This document shows, one piece after another, positions 30,851 to 40,425 of a stretch of DNA of 44,162 nt; positions within the stretch are counted from its first letter, which is position 1; every line of letters starts with the position of its first letter. This stretch comes from Hyphomonadaceae bacterium (lineage in GTDB: Bacteria; Pseudomonadota; Alphaproteobacteria; Caulobacterales; Aquidulcibacteraceae), in assembly GCA_014378995.1 (NCBI GenBank), contig JACMMP010000207.1, positions 1-44,162 on the forward strand. The letters run 5' to 3'. The notes under the pieces are model-generated. The model searched no databases, had not been told where the DNA came from, and saw nothing but the letters and a program-made list of their open reading frames with translations. The position numbers and the translations under genes were made by a program.

Positions 30851-32305
30851 TCATGCGACCTGACCCTCCATGATTTCTGCGCGCGCGCGCGCAAAGCGCG
30901 TCGGCGTCACGCGATTTTCGCCTGCCATGCGGGCCGCCCGTTCGGCGGCGTCGCGCAAGCGCTTAGCGGCTGAAATTCGCACCAGTACCGGCTGCGCCTC
31001 GACGAAATCGTCGAACGCGGCCTTGGCGGCATCGTCCCAAGCGATTTCAACGTGCGCGCGCGCGGGCGTCGCTTCGACTTTATCGAGCTGGACGCCAAGC
31101 GGGAGAATGTGAAACAGCGCATCGAACAACGCGTTGCACACTTCCTGCACCAGATAAGTGGCGCCGGCATAGCCCATGAACGGCGTGCCCGTATGGCGCC
31201 GGATCACGGCGCCAGGGAACGATGCCGGGATGTAGCAAGCGCGCGAGCCGAGTTCGGCCATGTACATGCGCTCGTTCACGCTGCCGAACATCACCAGAGG
31301 CGGCGTGGTGCGGATCGCTTCGCGCACCGCTGCATTGTCGGGCTTGACGCCAGCTGTGCGTGAGAATGAGAACGTGCACGGCAGTCCAAGATCGTTCTCG
31401 AGGAAACTGCGAACGCCCCGCGCATAGGTTTCATTGGCGACGATCGCAAAGCTCGCGGTGCCGAAGAAATCCTGCGTCACCGAGCGCCACAGATCCCAGA
31501 TTGGCTTGATCGTGGTGTGCTTCTCGCGTGCGATGAAAGGCTCTGGATCCAGACCCGTCAGTTCGCCGAGGGTGCGCAGAAACTTCGTTGTTGAATCCAG
31601 CCCGACCGGCGCTTGCAGATACGGCCGCTCCAGCGTCTCGCACAATTGGCGGCCGAACTCGCGGTACATGCAGACGTTCACTTCCGCGAGCGCGAGCTTC
31701 TTCACATCGGCCAGATGGCTCCCAAGCGGGAACACCATGTTCACTTCCGCGCCGACACCTTCGATCAACCGGCGAATCTCGGCGAGGTCGGACGGCATGT
31801 TGAACATGCCGTACATCGGGCCAATGATATTGACCTTTGGCTTCTCACCTTCCTTGCGCGGCTTCAGCTTCGGGACTTTCTTCGTGCCGAACTGAGTCCA
31901 TAGCCAGGTGAGCGCACGGTTTGCGCTTTGCCACTGATCCTCGTCGATCGTGCGCGGCAGGAAGCGCTGGATGTTGGTGCCTTCCGGCGTCACGCCGCCG
32001 CCGATCATCTCGGCGATCGAACCTGTGACGACAACCGCGGGCAGATCGCGGTCCAGCGTTTTCCAGGCGCGCCGCATAGCGCCCTCGGTGCCGGTCTTGC
32101 CAAGTTCGTCTTCGCTCAGACCCGTGACCACGATCGGCAATTCATGCGGCGGCAGCCCGTCCGTATAGTGCAACACCGACGTGACCGGCAGATTCTCGCA
32201 ACCCACCGGGCCGTCGATAATGACCTGCAAGCCCTTTATCGCGGTGAAGGCGTAAACGGCGCCCCAGTAACCGCCCGCGCGGTCGTGATCGAGGATGAGG
32301 GTCAT
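30851..32305 (-). CDS. bchZ: Chlorophyllide a reductase subunit BchZ
   Basis: NifK-like subunit of chlorophyllide a oxidoreductase (BchX2, BchY2Z2), reducing ring B to the bacteriochlorin level. 484 residues from ATG 32305 ([20 protein letters not shown]), overlapping the bchY stop by ATGA; longer in-frame reading lies within bchY. Landmarks: [57 protein letters not shown] and [21 protein letters not shown]. Confidence 0.96.
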   Translation of the reverse strand: MTLILDHDRAGGYWGAVYAFTAIKGLQVIIDGPVGCENLPVTSVLHYTDGLPPHELPIVVTGLSEDELGKTGTEGAMRRAWKTLDRDLPAVVVTGSIAEMIGGGVTPEGTNIQRFLPRTIDEDQWQSANRALTWLWTQFGTKKVPKLKPRKEGEKPKVNIIGPMYGMFNMPSDLAEIRRLIEGVGAEVNMVFPLGSHLADVKKLALAEVNVCMYREFGRQLCETLERPYLQAPVGLDSTTKFLRTLGELTGLDPEPFIAREKHTTIKPIWDLWRSVTQDFFGTASFAIVANETYARGVRSFLENDLGLPCTFSFSRTAGVKPDNAAVREAIRTTPPLVMFGSVNERMYMAELGSRACYIPASFPGAVIRRHTGTPFMGYAGATYLVQEVCNALFDALFHILPLGVQLDKVEATPARAHVEIAWDDAAKAAFDDFVEAQPVLVRISAAKRLRDAAERAARMAGENRVTPTRFARARAEIMEGQVA

Positions 32306-33918
32306 GTGCCCACCGCCTCTTCGGCCGCGCGCGACGCCGCCATCGTTTTGGCGTAACGCGCCTTGAACTCTGGCCGATCTTGCGGCGTCTCTTCCCACAC
32401 GCCGGCGGTGTGCCCTGCGCCGACGCCGTCAAAAAATTCGGTCATGCGGTCGAAGCGGCCTTTGTTGGCAAGCGCTGCGTTGATCACTTGCGCGAGCGAG
32501 CCCGCGCCCGCGGCGCCCATCAGGGGGCGCGCGGAAATGAGATTGGTGAAATAGAGCGCCGGAATCGACCGCTCCTTCGCGTGCTGCACCACCGGCGTGG
32601 TGCCGATGGCCAGATCAGGACCGAGCTCTTCGACCGCGGCGATGTCCTGCTCAAGCGAAGCCCGATACTGAATGCGGACGCCTTTGGCCTCCAGCCAAGC
32701 GCGATCGGGATCCGACCATTGCGTGCGCGGACAAGCGGTGCCGACGTATGGCACATCCGCGCCGCTCTCGATCAGCAAGCGCGCGACCAGTAATTCCGAG
32801 CCCTCGTAGCCCGAGACGGTGATGCGCCCTTTGATGGGCGCGCGAGACAACGCGCCCGCGATGGCTGCGAGCGCCTTATTTTTGGCCGCGTCAATCTTGT
32901 CCTGCGCCACGCCGCACGCGGCGCCGATCGCATCGAGCCAAGCCGCCGTGCCGTCGCGTCCGACCGGCGCCGAGCCGATCACCTTGCGGCCCGCCGCTTC
33001 GAACTCGCGCACCGAGGCGGTGTAAAACGGATGGATCGCCGCCACCGCGGCGCAATCGAGCGCCGCATAAAGCTCGCGCCACTCGCGTGTCGGCACCACC
33101 GGCCCCGCGGCCAAGCCCATCGGTTCGAGCATCATGCCGACGCCCACAGGGTCGCCGGGAAACATCTCGCCCAACAACGTAATTGTGGGCAGCGCCGCAC
33201 GCTCCCTTGGCGCTGCGACCGGGCCTTGCTCGGCTTCGTTGCGCGCGTATTTCAACATCGCGCCGGCCAGCACGTCCTTAGCTTCAGCATGCGTAGGCAC
33301 GCCGAAACCTGGCACGTCGATACCAATGACGCGCACGCCATTGATTTCGTCCGGCAAGAGCTGCAGCGGCACGCCCGATGCGGTCGGCACGCAAAGATTG
33401 GTGACGATGATGGTGTCGTAGAGTTCAGGATCGGCGAGTTTGAACACCGCATCGCGGATGTCCTCGAACAATTTTCCCGTCACCAGCGTCTCTGAATTGA
33501 ACGGCACGTAGCCGACGGTGCGGCGCGCGCCGTAAAAGTGCGAGGTGAAGGTCAGCCCGTACACGCAGCAGGCCGAACCGGAGAGCACCGTCGCCGTGCG
33601 CCGCATCCGCAATCCGACGCGCAGACTGCCAAACGCGGGGCACATGCTCTGCGGCTGATCGTGCGGTCCTTTGGGATAATCCTGCGCGTAGCGCGCAAGC
33701 ACTTCGGACTTGCCGGCGCTCGCTGCGGCTTTCTGCAGCTCTTCGGCGCCAGCGTGACAACCGACGCTCTCTTTTGCGCTGTCAGGCGCAGCCGCGCTTA
33801 CGGGAGCTCCAATAACGGCCGCACTTACGCCCCCCGACTCGCTGCGCGCAGCTCCTCCCCCGCCAGCGGGGGAAGAACTACCGTCGTAATCGACTTCGGA
33901 GGTTAGGCGTTCGCTCAA
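32302..33918 (-). CDS. bchY: Chlorophyllide a reductase subunit BchY
   Basis: NifD-like partner of BchZ. 538 residues. The conserved part starts near residue 54 with [13 protein letters not shown], followed by [35 protein letters not shown] and [20 protein letters not shown]. An N-terminal extension of about 50 residues is partly encoded by a palindromic repeat element (residues about 15-30). The start is TTG at 33918, one base after the bchX stop; no ATG, GTG or TTG lies in frame between it and the conserved part, so the repeat must be translated. Coupled to bchX and bchZ. Confidence 0.94.
   Translation of the reverse strand: MSERLTSEVDYDGSSSPAGGGGAARSESGGVSAAVIGAPVSAAAPDSAKESVGCHAGAEELQKAAASAGKSEVLARYAQDYPKGPHDQPQSMCPAFGSLRVGLRMRRTATVLSGSACCVYGLTFTSHFYGARRTVGYVPFNSETLVTGKLFEDIRDAVFKLADPELYDTIIVTNLCVPTASGVPLQLLPDEINGVRVIGIDVPGFGVPTHAEAKDVLAGAMLKYARNEAEQGPVAAPRERAALPTITLLGEMFPGDPVGVGMMLEPMGLAAGPVVPTREWRELYAALDCAAVAAIHPFYTASVREFEAAGRKVIGSAPVGRDGTAAWLDAIGAACGVAQDKIDAAKNKALAAIAGALSRAPIKGRITVSGYEGSELLVARLLIESGADVPYVGTACPRTQWSDPDRAWLEAKGVRIQYRASLEQDIAAVEELGPDLAIGTTPVVQHAKERSIPALYFTNLISARPLMGAAGAGSLAQVINAALANKGRFDRMTEFFDGVGAGHTAGVWEETPQDRPEFKARYAKTMAASRAAEEAVGT
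33829..33876 (-). repeat. Palindromic repeat element inside bchY
   Basis: On the minus strand a perfect stem TCCCCCGC-TG-GCGGGGGA (33856-33873) is followed by the self-complementary CTGCGCGCAG (33842-33851) and a G run (33829-33835). This arrangement resembles the short dispersed palindromic elements found between genes of many alphaproteobacteria. Here it is in frame inside the 5' part of bchY. No second copy was noticed in the window. Confidence 0.65.
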
Positions 33919-33919
33919 T

Positions 33920-34909
33920 CTACACCGCGTCGTAAATCACTTCGAGCGAGGGCTTTTCGACGTACGTCGCGCCGCGCATGTCGGCCTGGGTCGCGGGCAT
34001 CAGCACGACGCCGCCGCCGACCTGATCGGACGCAAATAGCCCGAGCAACTCGTCCTGGCTCAACGGCTTTGGGCGCACCGGTTGGGCCGTCGCGACGTTC
34101 TCCGCCAATCCTTCGAACAGCGAACCCCAGCGTTCGCCCGGCATCCCAATGATCTGATAATTAGCCGACTTGCGGCGGATGTCTTCGTCGGCCGGAATCG
34201 CGCAAAGAACCGGAATGCCGACGGCTTCGGCGAACGCATGCGCCTCGCCGGTGCCGTCATCCTTGTTGATGAGCATGCCGGCGACGCCAACATTGCCGCC
34301 CAGCTTGCGGAAATACTCAACCGCCGAGCAAACATTTTTGGCGACATACAAAGATTGCAGATCGTTTGAGCCGACAACAATCACCTTCTGGCACATGTCG
34401 CGCGCGATCGGCAGCCCGAAGCCCCCGCAGACAACGTCGCCGAGGAAGTCGAGCAATACGTAGTCAAAGCCCCAATCGTGGAAGCCAAGTTTCTCCAGCA
34501 ATTCGAAACCATGGATGATGCCGCGCCCACCGCAGCCGCGGCCGACTTCCGGTCCGCCGAGCTCCATCGCGAACACGCCGTCGCGCTGGAAGCACACATC
34601 CTCGATGCGCACTTCATCACCCGCCGCCTTCTTCTTCGAGGACGTTTCAATGATGGTCGGGCACGCTTTGCCGCCGAACAGCAGCGAGGTCGTGTCTGAT
34701 TTTGGATCGCATCCGATCAGCAGCACGCGCTTACCCTGCTGCGCCATCATGTAGCTGAGGTTGGCAAGAGCGAAGCTTTTGCCGCTGCCCCCTTTGCCAT
34801 AGATGGCGATGATCTGCGTTTCTTTCGTCACCTCGCCGGTGTGCACGGGATCTGGTTCAATCTCCGCTTCGGCGCGCAAAGCGCGATTGTCGAGCAAGGT
34901 GACGCCCAT
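33920..34909 (-). CDS. bchX: Chlorophyllide a reductase ATPase BchX
   Basis: NifH-like iron-sulphur ATPase donating electrons to BchYZ. 329 residues. P-loop IYGKGGSGKSFALANLSYMM, GCDPKSDTTSLLFGG, cluster cysteines in GRGCGGRGII and [17 protein letters not shown], and ADEDIRRKSANYQI. ATG at 34909 overlaps the bchC stop (TGATG); a start at 34945 would lie inside bchC. Confidence 0.96.
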   Translation of the reverse strand: MGVTLLDNRALRAEAEIEPDPVHTGEVTKETQIIAIYGKGGSGKSFALANLSYMMAQQGKRVLLIGCDPKSDTTSLLFGGKACPTIIETSSKKKAAGDEVRIEDVCFQRDGVFAMELGGPEVGRGCGGRGIIHGFELLEKLGFHDWGFDYVLLDFLGDVVCGGFGLPIARDMCQKVIVVGSNDLQSLYVAKNVCSAVEYFRKLGGNVGVAGMLINKDDGTGEAHAFAEAVGIPVLCAIPADEDIRRKSANYQIIGMPGERWGSLFEGLAENVATAQPVRPKPLSQDELLGLFASDQVGGGVVLMPATQADMRGATYVEKPSLEVIYDAV

Positions 34910-35841
34910 CAGCTGTCTCTCCAATCGAGGATCATTTTGAGGCACGCGGAATCGCCGAAGGCGGTGCGATATGCCTCGCCCGCGTCCGCTGCGGCCATAC
35001 GGTGTGTAATCAGAGCATCGAGAGACAACGCTCCCGTTTCAATGAGCGCGCGCGTGGCCGCTAGATCGTCCGGCGCCCATTCCGCTGCAACGCGAAAGCG
35101 CGCTTCCTTCATGAAGGCCGGCGGAAATGCGAAACTCAGCGGCTTATCGTAGAAGCCCGCCAGGACAATCTCGCCGCCTTTGGCCAGCTTGCGCACCAGC
35201 GTATCGAGCAAAGCCGAATCACCGCTCGCGTCATAAATGGCCCGATAGTCCGTACGCTGATCTTCCTCGGGATCAATCACCGCATAGTCGCCGCCGCCAT
35301 CGCGGCGTGATGCGTTGGTCTCCCAAACCACCGGCGCTGGCGCGCCCTCGGCCATGGCGACACGCGCAAGCAGGCGCCCCAGCACGCCGTGGCCGATGAT
35401 CAGATCGGGCGCTGCGCCCCCAGCGATGGCGTGACGCGCCGTCGCCGCCAACGCGATCAGCACGCCGCGTTCTTGCAGCGATTCAGAAATTGATGCTGCG
35501 CGCGAAGAGGCTGTCACCAAAGTCCGCGCCGCGCCGCCGAACAGGCCGCGCGCATCAGAATAGCAAGCAGCGCCTGGCACGAAAACGGTCTCGCCGATGC
35601 GCGAACGCGCGTTGCGCCCAGAATCCACGATGCGGCCGACGGATTCATAACCGGGCACCAATGGATATCCCATTCCGGGGAACGGCGGCATGCGTCCTGA
35701 CCACAAGAGCCGTTCGGTGCCGGTGCTGATGCCGCTCCAGTCGACATCTACCACGACATCGTCGTCCTTGGCGGGGTGCAGATCGAGACTGCGCAGCGCT
35801 AAGCGCTCCGGTCCCTCCAGCACAACGGCCATGGTCTCCAT
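34909..35841 (-). CDS. bchC: 3-hydroxyethyl bacteriochlorophyllide a dehydrogenase BchC
   Basis: Zinc-alcohol-dehydrogenase-like enzyme oxidising the C3 hydroxyethyl group to acetyl, the step after BchF and BchXYZ. 310 residues: [96 protein letters not shown]. Length normal. First gene after the paired PpsR sites at 35901-35944, so the bchCXYZ-pufBALM string probably starts here. Confidence 0.96.
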   Translation of the reverse strand: METMAVVLEGPERLALRSLDLHPAKDDDVVVDVDWSGISTGTERLLWSGRMPPFPGMGYPLVPGYESVGRIVDSGRNARSRIGETVFVPGAACYSDARGLFGGAARTLVTASSRAASISESLQERGVLIALAATARHAIAGGAAPDLIIGHGVLGRLLARVAMAEGAPAPVVWETNASRRDGGGDYAVIDPEEDQRTDYRAIYDASGDSALLDTLVRKLAKGGEIVLAGFYDKPLSFAFPPAFMKEARFRVAAEWAPDDLAATRALIETGALSLDALITHRMAAADAGEAYRTAFGDSACLKMILDWRDS

Positions 35842-35900
35842 TCCGGCTCTCTCCGCACGCCCACCGCAGGGCTACCCGCCCGGCTCGGTCACAACGCGAG

Positions 35901-35918
35901 TGTCAGCTTAGGTTGACG
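35901..35918. promoter_or_regulatory. PpsR/CrtJ-type operator 1 upstream of bchC
   Basis: TGTCAGCTTAGGTTGACG, the bchC-proximal member of a pair. The gap to the second site is 8 bases, the spacing known for cooperative CrtJ/PpsR binding at the Rhodobacter bchC promoter. Located between crtF and bchC. Confidence 0.8.
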
Positions 35919-35926
35919 CTTTTCGA

Positions 35927-35944
35927 TGTCAATTAGAGAGGACG
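35927..35944. promoter_or_regulatory. PpsR/CrtJ-type operator 2 upstream of bchC
   Basis: TGTCAATTAGAGAGGACG, the distal member of the pair. On the minus strand it contributes TTGACA, a perfect -35 hexamer for bchC with TAAGCT about 16 bases on, inside site 1. This suggests that PpsR occludes RNA polymerase. Confidence 0.78.
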
Positions 35945-35969
35945 CCAATCTGGTTTAAAACTCGCCCGC

Positions 35970-37082
35970 TTAGCGTCTCGCCACAATGATGCTGAGTAGG
36001 CTTGGTGTGCGGGTGCGAAGGCGGCGGAAATGGCCGAATCCGGCCTCGCGGAGGAGGCTGACGATCTCCGCAGGCGTCCTGGCCCGGCCCCGCCCCATGG
36101 CCAGCAAATACATCCCGAAATAAGCGTCGGCCACCCGGTCAGCCTTCGGCGCGCCGGACATCGGCTCGGCGACAAGAAGCGCGCCTTCGCTTGGCAGCGC
36201 GGAGCGAATATTGCGCAACAGCGTCAAGGCGCCCTGGTCGCTCTGGTCGTGAACGATGCGGACGAGGGTCATGAGATCCGCGCCGCGCGGAATGGGGTCA
36301 GTCAGAAAGTCGCCGCCGATGGCCGTGGCGCGCTGCGACAATCCCCTCGATTCGAAGTGACGTTGCGCGCGCTCGCAAACAGCCGGCAGGTCAAACAGAA
36401 TCAGGCCGAGCTTTGGCGCGTCAGCGCCGGCGGCGGCTAGAAAGGCGCCCTCGCCGCCGCCAACAACGAGCACGGATTTGTGCCGCCTGACATCGTAGGC
36501 ATGGAGTATCTCAGCCGCCACGGCCGGCTGCGTCGACGTCATCAACGCGGAATAAGCCGACACCGCTTCCGCCGCCGCGGCGCGCGCGCCTCCCGCTTCC
36601 GCATAGGGCCAAAACCGCGCCAACTCGCCCCGTCCGCGCCGCAACACGCCGACGCTGTCGGCAAGGTCAGCGTACAGCAGGGCGTGGTGGGCGATCATGT
36701 CCTTCAAGCCGGCATTGCCAAGCAGCGCCGCCCCTTGCGGACCCAGCGCGAAACGGCCATCGCCGACGCGCTCTGCAAGCCCGAGGGCCGCCGCAGCCGC
36801 GAGCAGACGCTCAGCGGACTCCAGCGGCAAAGACAAATCCTCGGCTAACTCCGCCGCGGCCGTCGGCGCGCGCAACAAACGTTCCAACAGCCCGAGCTCG
36901 ACGCAGGCCGTCAGCACCTGCGAATAAACAAAGCCCGCGACAACATCAAAAAGCGCTGTGGCCCTGCGATTTGCGATGCCGCGCGTTAGCGGAAATCCGG
37001 CGGCCCAGCGCTGAAATCGCGCATCGGACAGCAGCCTGTTGCGCCATGCGACCCAGCCTTCACGCCATCGATGCGCGGCCAT
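35970..37082 (-). CDS. crtF: Carotenoid O-methyltransferase CrtF
   Basis: SAM-dependent methylation of the tertiary hydroxyl of hydroxylated carotenoids (demethylspheroidene or 1-hydroxy spirilloxanthin precursors). 370 residues: N-terminal GWVAWRNRLLSDARFQRWAA, AAAELAEDLSLPLESAERLL dimerisation/helix region, SAM loop VLVVGGGEGAFLAAA with LFDLPAVCERAQRHF, and LMTLVRIVHDQSDQGALTLLRNI. Four bases after crtE. Followed by the bchC control region. Confidence 0.95.
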   Translation of the reverse strand: MAAHRWREGWVAWRNRLLSDARFQRWAAGFPLTRGIANRRATALFDVVAGFVYSQVLTACVELGLLERLLRAPTAAAELAEDLSLPLESAERLLAAAAALGLAERVGDGRFALGPQGAALLGNAGLKDMIAHHALLYADLADSVGVLRRGRGELARFWPYAEAGGARAAAAEAVSAYSALMTSTQPAVAAEILHAYDVRRHKSVLVVGGGEGAFLAAAGADAPKLGLILFDLPAVCERAQRHFESRGLSQRATAIGGDFLTDPIPRGADLMTLVRIVHDQSDQGALTLLRNIRSALPSEGALLVAEPMSGAPKADRVADAYFGMYLLAMGRGRARTPAEIVSLLREAGFGHFRRLRTRTPSLLSIIVARR

Positions 37083-37086
37083 TGCG

Positions 37087-37959
37087 TCAAGCGGCTGCGG
37101 TGCGCGCCAATTGCTTTGGCGTCAGCCGCTTTGCCTGCATCCACACCAAATTCCGCAAAGCCTCGGCGCCATCGCACTCAGGAACTGCTTCGATCGCGCT
37201 GGCCACGAGGCTCTCAAGCCGCGCCACGGCGCCCTTGACGCCGAGCTCGGCCACCGCGCTTGGGCGGCGTAGGAAACTGTCGGACCCGGTGGGTTTGCCG
37301 CACTCCTCCGGATTGGACAGTGCATCCAGGAGGTCGTCAGCAACCTGATAGGCGGCCCCGAGCCGCTCGCCGAGCGCCACCCAAGGTTCAGGATCCTCGC
37401 CCGCCGCGACGGCGCCAGCCATCGTGGCCGCCACAAAAAGCGCGCCCGTTTTGGCGCGATGGTAAGGCTCAAGCGGCGTGAAAGGTTCGCTCTCCCAAGC
37501 TTGGCCAGCCACGATGCCCGACGGCATCCCCACGCCCCAGGTCATTGTCGCCATTAGCGTCGGCAAACGGAGCGGCGCGGCGGCGCCCGCGATCGCAAGC
37601 GTCTCGAAGGCCATGACGATGAGCGCATCACCCGCCAGCACAGCCAGCGGTTGGCCGAACGCGGCATGTGTAGAGGGTTTACCGCGGCGCGTTGCGGCGT
37701 TGTCAAAGCACGGCAAGTCGTCGTGCACGAGCGACGCGCAGTGCAGCAATTCTATCGCCGCCGCCGCCGCCTCCGCCAATTCTGGGGTGTCGTCGCCGCA
37801 CGCGTCCGCCACCGCCAAGCACAGGAGCGGCCGGACCCTCGCGCCCCCCGAAAACACCGAATGCCGGATCGCGGCTGCTAGCCGGGGCGGCGCTCCTGCG
37901 GCCCCAGACCGCGCAACGGCCGCTTCCAGAGCTCCTTCGATCCGCTCGGATGAGGTCAT
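37087..37959 (-). CDS. crtE: Geranylgeranyl diphosphate synthase CrtE
   Basis: Trans-prenyltransferase making the C20 precursor of carotenoids and the bacteriochlorophyll tail. 290 residues. First Asp-rich motif in HCASLVHDDLPCFDNAATRRG, second in YQVADDLLD, plus SGGARVRPLLCLAV. Start ATG 37959 follows GGAG with six bases spacing; the longer frame to 37995 would read into the operator. Divergent from crtD. Confidence 0.95.
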   Translation of the reverse strand: MTSSERIEGALEAAVARSGAAGAPPRLAAAIRHSVFSGGARVRPLLCLAVADACGDDTPELAEAAAAAIELLHCASLVHDDLPCFDNAATRRGKPSTHAAFGQPLAVLAGDALIVMAFETLAIAGAAAPLRLPTLMATMTWGVGMPSGIVAGQAWESEPFTPLEPYHRAKTGALFVAATMAGAVAAGEDPEPWVALGERLGAAYQVADDLLDALSNPEECGKPTGSDSFLRRPSAVAELGVKGAVARLESLVASAIEAVPECDGAEALRNLVWMQAKRLTPKQLARTAAA

Positions 37960-37984
37960 GTAAGTCTCCGCGCTGCGGCCCTTG

Positions 37985-38002
37985 TGTCCACCCAACCTGA
38001 CA
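37985..38002. promoter_or_regulatory. PpsR/CrtJ-type operator between crtE and crtD
   Basis: TGTCCACCCAACCTGACA is an exact TGT-N12-ACA match in the 79-base divergent spacer, placed to control both crtE-crtF (minus) and crtD-crtC (plus). Confidence 0.8.
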
Positions 38003-38038
38003 TATCATGCTGTCCAGTCAATCGAATGGATCGGACGC

Positions 38039-39586
38039 ATGTCGCGGGATACCGCCATAGTTGTCGGCGCAGGCATCGGCGGGCTGTGCGCCGCCGTGGC
38101 CCTCGCCAGGGCTGGTGTTCAGACCTGCGTTCTGGAGCGCGGCCCGTCTCCGGGCGGCAAGATGCGCCAGGTCGATGTCGCGGGCGCCCATATCGATGCC
38201 GGCCCCACCGTGTTGACCATGCGCTGGGTGTTCGACGACCTCTTTGCCGACGCTGGGTCCCAACTGTCGGACCACGTAACCCTCACCGGCCTTCCGACTC
38301 TGGCGCGCCACGCTTGGAGCGATGGCGCGATGCTCGACCTCCATGCCGACACAGCGCGAACAGCCGACGCAATCGGCGCCCTATCGGGCACGGCCGACGC
38401 GCGCGGCTACCTTGCCTTCTGCGCCGAAGCGAAGCGCATCTACGATACGCTGCGTACGCCATTTCTCACTTCGACGAAGCCAGATCCCATCACGCTCTCG
38501 CGCCGCATCGGTCTAAGCCGCGCCGGCGATCTCTTCGCCATCCAGCCATTCGAAACCATGTGGAGCGCGCTCAGCAGGCATTTCCGCGATCCGCGGCTGC
38601 GGCAATTGTTCGGCCGCTACGCCACCTATTGCGGCTCATCGCCGTTTCAGGCGCCGGCCACGTTGATGCTGATCGCGCATGTCGAGCAGCAGGGCGTGTG
38701 GAGCGTCGAAGGCGGCATGCACAAACTCGCAGGCGCGCTGGAGGCGCTAGCGAAATCGCTGGGTGTGAGCTTCCACTACAATAGCGACGTCGAGCGGATC
38801 GAGTTCGCCGGCGGGCGGGCGAGCGGCGTGCGCTTGCGCGGCGGCGCGCGGATCGAAGCCCGTGACATCGTTTTCAACGGCGATCCGAACGCGCTGAAGG
38901 CCGGCCTGTTGGAGACATCTTCCGCAGGTGCGCCCGCCTTGCCGCCTACGACAAATTCCCTGTCCGCAATCACCTGGTGTCTCAAAGCGCAGACCCACGG
39001 CTTCAATCTTTCCCGCCACAACGTGTTCTTCTCGGACGACTATCGCGCAGAGTTCGACGACCTTTTCCGTCGCGGCGCCTTGCCGAAAGCGCCGACACTG
39101 TACATTTGCGCGCAGGATCGCGAGGGCGGCGATGATGCGCCCAACGCTGAGCGCCTGCTCGTCCTCGTCAACGCGCCGGCCAGAGGCGGCGCTATTGCAG
39201 CAGCGGAGATCGAAGCATGCGAGACCGCGACATTCGCCCATCTGCGCCGCTGCGGGCTGGAGATCAGCGCAACAACGACGCCGGCGCGTACGACGCCCGC
39301 GGACTTCGAGCGCCTCTTCCCAGCGACGGGTGGAGCTCTTTACGGGCGCGCCACGCACGGCTGGGCGGCGGCGTTTCAGCGCCCGGGCGCGCGGACGCGG
39401 AGTCCGGGGCTCTACCTGGCGGGCGGGGGAGCGCACCCGGGCGCGGGTGTGCCGATGGCGGCGTTGTCCGGACGCTTGGCGGCAGAGAGCTTGCTGGCGG
39501 ACCGCGCTTCGACGCGCCGATTCCAGCCGGCGGGTATTCGTGGTGGTACATCGACGCTCTTAGCGACGACAAAACACAAGGCCTGA
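38039..39586 (+). CDS. crtD: Hydroxyneurosporene-type carotenoid 3,4-desaturase CrtD
   Basis: FAD-dependent carotenoid dehydrogenase of the CrtI family. 515 residues: AIVVGAGIGGLCAAVALARAG (about 5-25), the CrtD-like GGKMRQVDVAGAHIDAGPTVLTMRWVFDDLF, VWSVEGGMHKLAGALEALA and a C-terminal FAD motif GLYLAGGGAHPGAGVPMAALSGRLAAESL. The last 23 or so residues (after LLADRAST) have no counterpart in the family pattern I know and overlap in another frame with the conserved start of CrtC. ATG 38039; an earlier in-frame start at 37982 would cover the operator. Confidence 0.92.
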   Translation: MSRDTAIVVGAGIGGLCAAVALARAGVQTCVLERGPSPGGKMRQVDVAGAHIDAGPTVLTMRWVFDDLFADAGSQLSDHVTLTGLPTLARHAWSDGAMLDLHADTARTADAIGALSGTADARGYLAFCAEAKRIYDTLRTPFLTSTKPDPITLSRRIGLSRAGDLFAIQPFETMWSALSRHFRDPRLRQLFGRYATYCGSSPFQAPATLMLIAHVEQQGVWSVEGGMHKLAGALEALAKSLGVSFHYNSDVERIEFAGGRASGVRLRGGARIEARDIVFNGDPNALKAGLLETSSAGAPALPPTTNSLSAITWCLKAQTHGFNLSRHNVFFSDDYRAEFDDLFRRGALPKAPTLYICAQDREGGDDAPNAERLLVLVNAPARGGAIAAAEIEACETATFAHLRRCGLEISATTTPARTTPADFERLFPATGGALYGRATHGWAAAFQRPGARTRSPGLYLAGGGAHPGAGVPMAALSGRLAAESLLADRASTRRFQPAGIRGGTSTLLATTKHKA

Positions 39587-40425
39587 CGATCATCGCCTTC
39601 GTCGGCAGCGTGTTCTCGCCGTATTACGCTTGGTCGGGTTGGCGCGAGCCTGAAAATCACTGCGCGCTCAACGTGGCGCTCTACGGCCCGACGCGAAATC
39701 TTTGGGCGATGACGGAGCGTGGCCGCGGCAGCCTCAAGCGCGAAGCGGACGCCATCTCTATTGGGCCGAGCGCCATGCACTGGAAGGGCGATGCGCTTCA
39801 TGTCGAGATCAACGAATGGACAGCGCCGATCCCAACGCGTTTGCGCGGTGCAGTGACGCTGCATCCCCAAGCACTCGCGCAGGAGACCTTCGCCCTGGAC
39901 GCGGACCATCGTCATCATTGGCGCCCGATCGCGCCATCAGCGCGCATCGAGGTGCGGCTCGATGAACCCAATGTGCGCTGGAACGGCCGCGCCTATTTCG
40001 ACAGCAATTGGGGCGAGGAGCCGCTCGAGAACGCATTTCGCGCTTGGGACTGGTCTCGTGCGCACACGAACGACGGCGCGATCGTCTATTATGATCTCGC
40101 GCCGCGCCATGGCGCGGATCGGACGCTGGCCTTACGTTTCGGTCGCGACGGCGGAGCGCACGCGATACAAGCGCCTCCGCGCACGCCTCTGCCGGGCACG
40201 TTCTGGGGCTTGCAGCGCGCCACACGCGGCCGCCCGGGCGAGGCGCCGCGTCTCGTCCGCACGCTCGAAGATGCGCCGTTCTATGCGCGCTCGGCGCTCG
40301 CCGGCGAGATCGATGGAAGTCCTGCCGACATTGTGCACGAAAGCTTGTGGCTGGAGCGCTTCGCCAATCCTCTGGTGCGGGCGATGCTACCCTTCCGGAT
40401 GCCGCGTCTCGTCGGGCGGCGCTGA
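39217..40425 (+). CDS. crtC: Carotenoid 1,2-hydratase CrtC (start uncertain)
   Basis: Adds water to the psi end group of acyclic carotenoids such as neurosporene or lycopene. The conserved protein begins near 39500 with FDAPIPAGGYSWWYIDALSDDKTQGLTIIAFVGSVFSPYYAW, then WGEEPLENAFRAWDWSR and VIHESLW-like ending VHESLWLERF. Between the ATG at 39217 and that point there is no ATG, GTG or TTG in frame. The 39217 start has a good GGAG eight bases upstream but would add about 98 Arg/Gly-rich residues read out of frame across crtD. Either that extension is made, or a rare start (CTG 39364, ATT 39520) or reading-frame shift is used. The family identity is firm; the 5' end is not. Confidence 0.85.
   Translation: MRDRDIRPSAPLRAGDQRNNDAGAYDARGLRAPLPSDGWSSLRARHARLGGGVSAPGRADAESGALPGGRGSAPGRGCADGGVVRTLGGRELAGGPRFDAPIPAGGYSWWYIDALSDDKTQGLTIIAFVGSVFSPYYAWSGWREPENHCALNVALYGPTRNLWAMTERGRGSLKREADAISIGPSAMHWKGDALHVEINEWTAPIPTRLRGAVTLHPQALAQETFALDADHRHHWRPIAPSARIEVRLDEPNVRWNGRAYFDSNWGEEPLENAFRAWDWSRAHTNDGAIVYYDLAPRHGADRTLALRFGRDGGAHAIQAPPRTPLPGTFWGLQRATRGRPGEAPRLVRTLEDAPFYARSALAGEIDGSPADIVHESLWLERFANPLVRAMLPFRMPRLVGRR

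Noticed and set aside
30618-30854. Possible pufQ between bchZ and pufB
   Set aside because: The 78-residue frame is Arg-rich, has no membrane helix and shows no PufQ pattern; the spacer is too short for a normal pufQ.
39460-39590. Programmed -1 frameshift fusing CrtD and CrtC as the firm explanation
   Set aside because: No classical slippery heptamer followed by a stem was seen; kept only as one option in the crtC finding.
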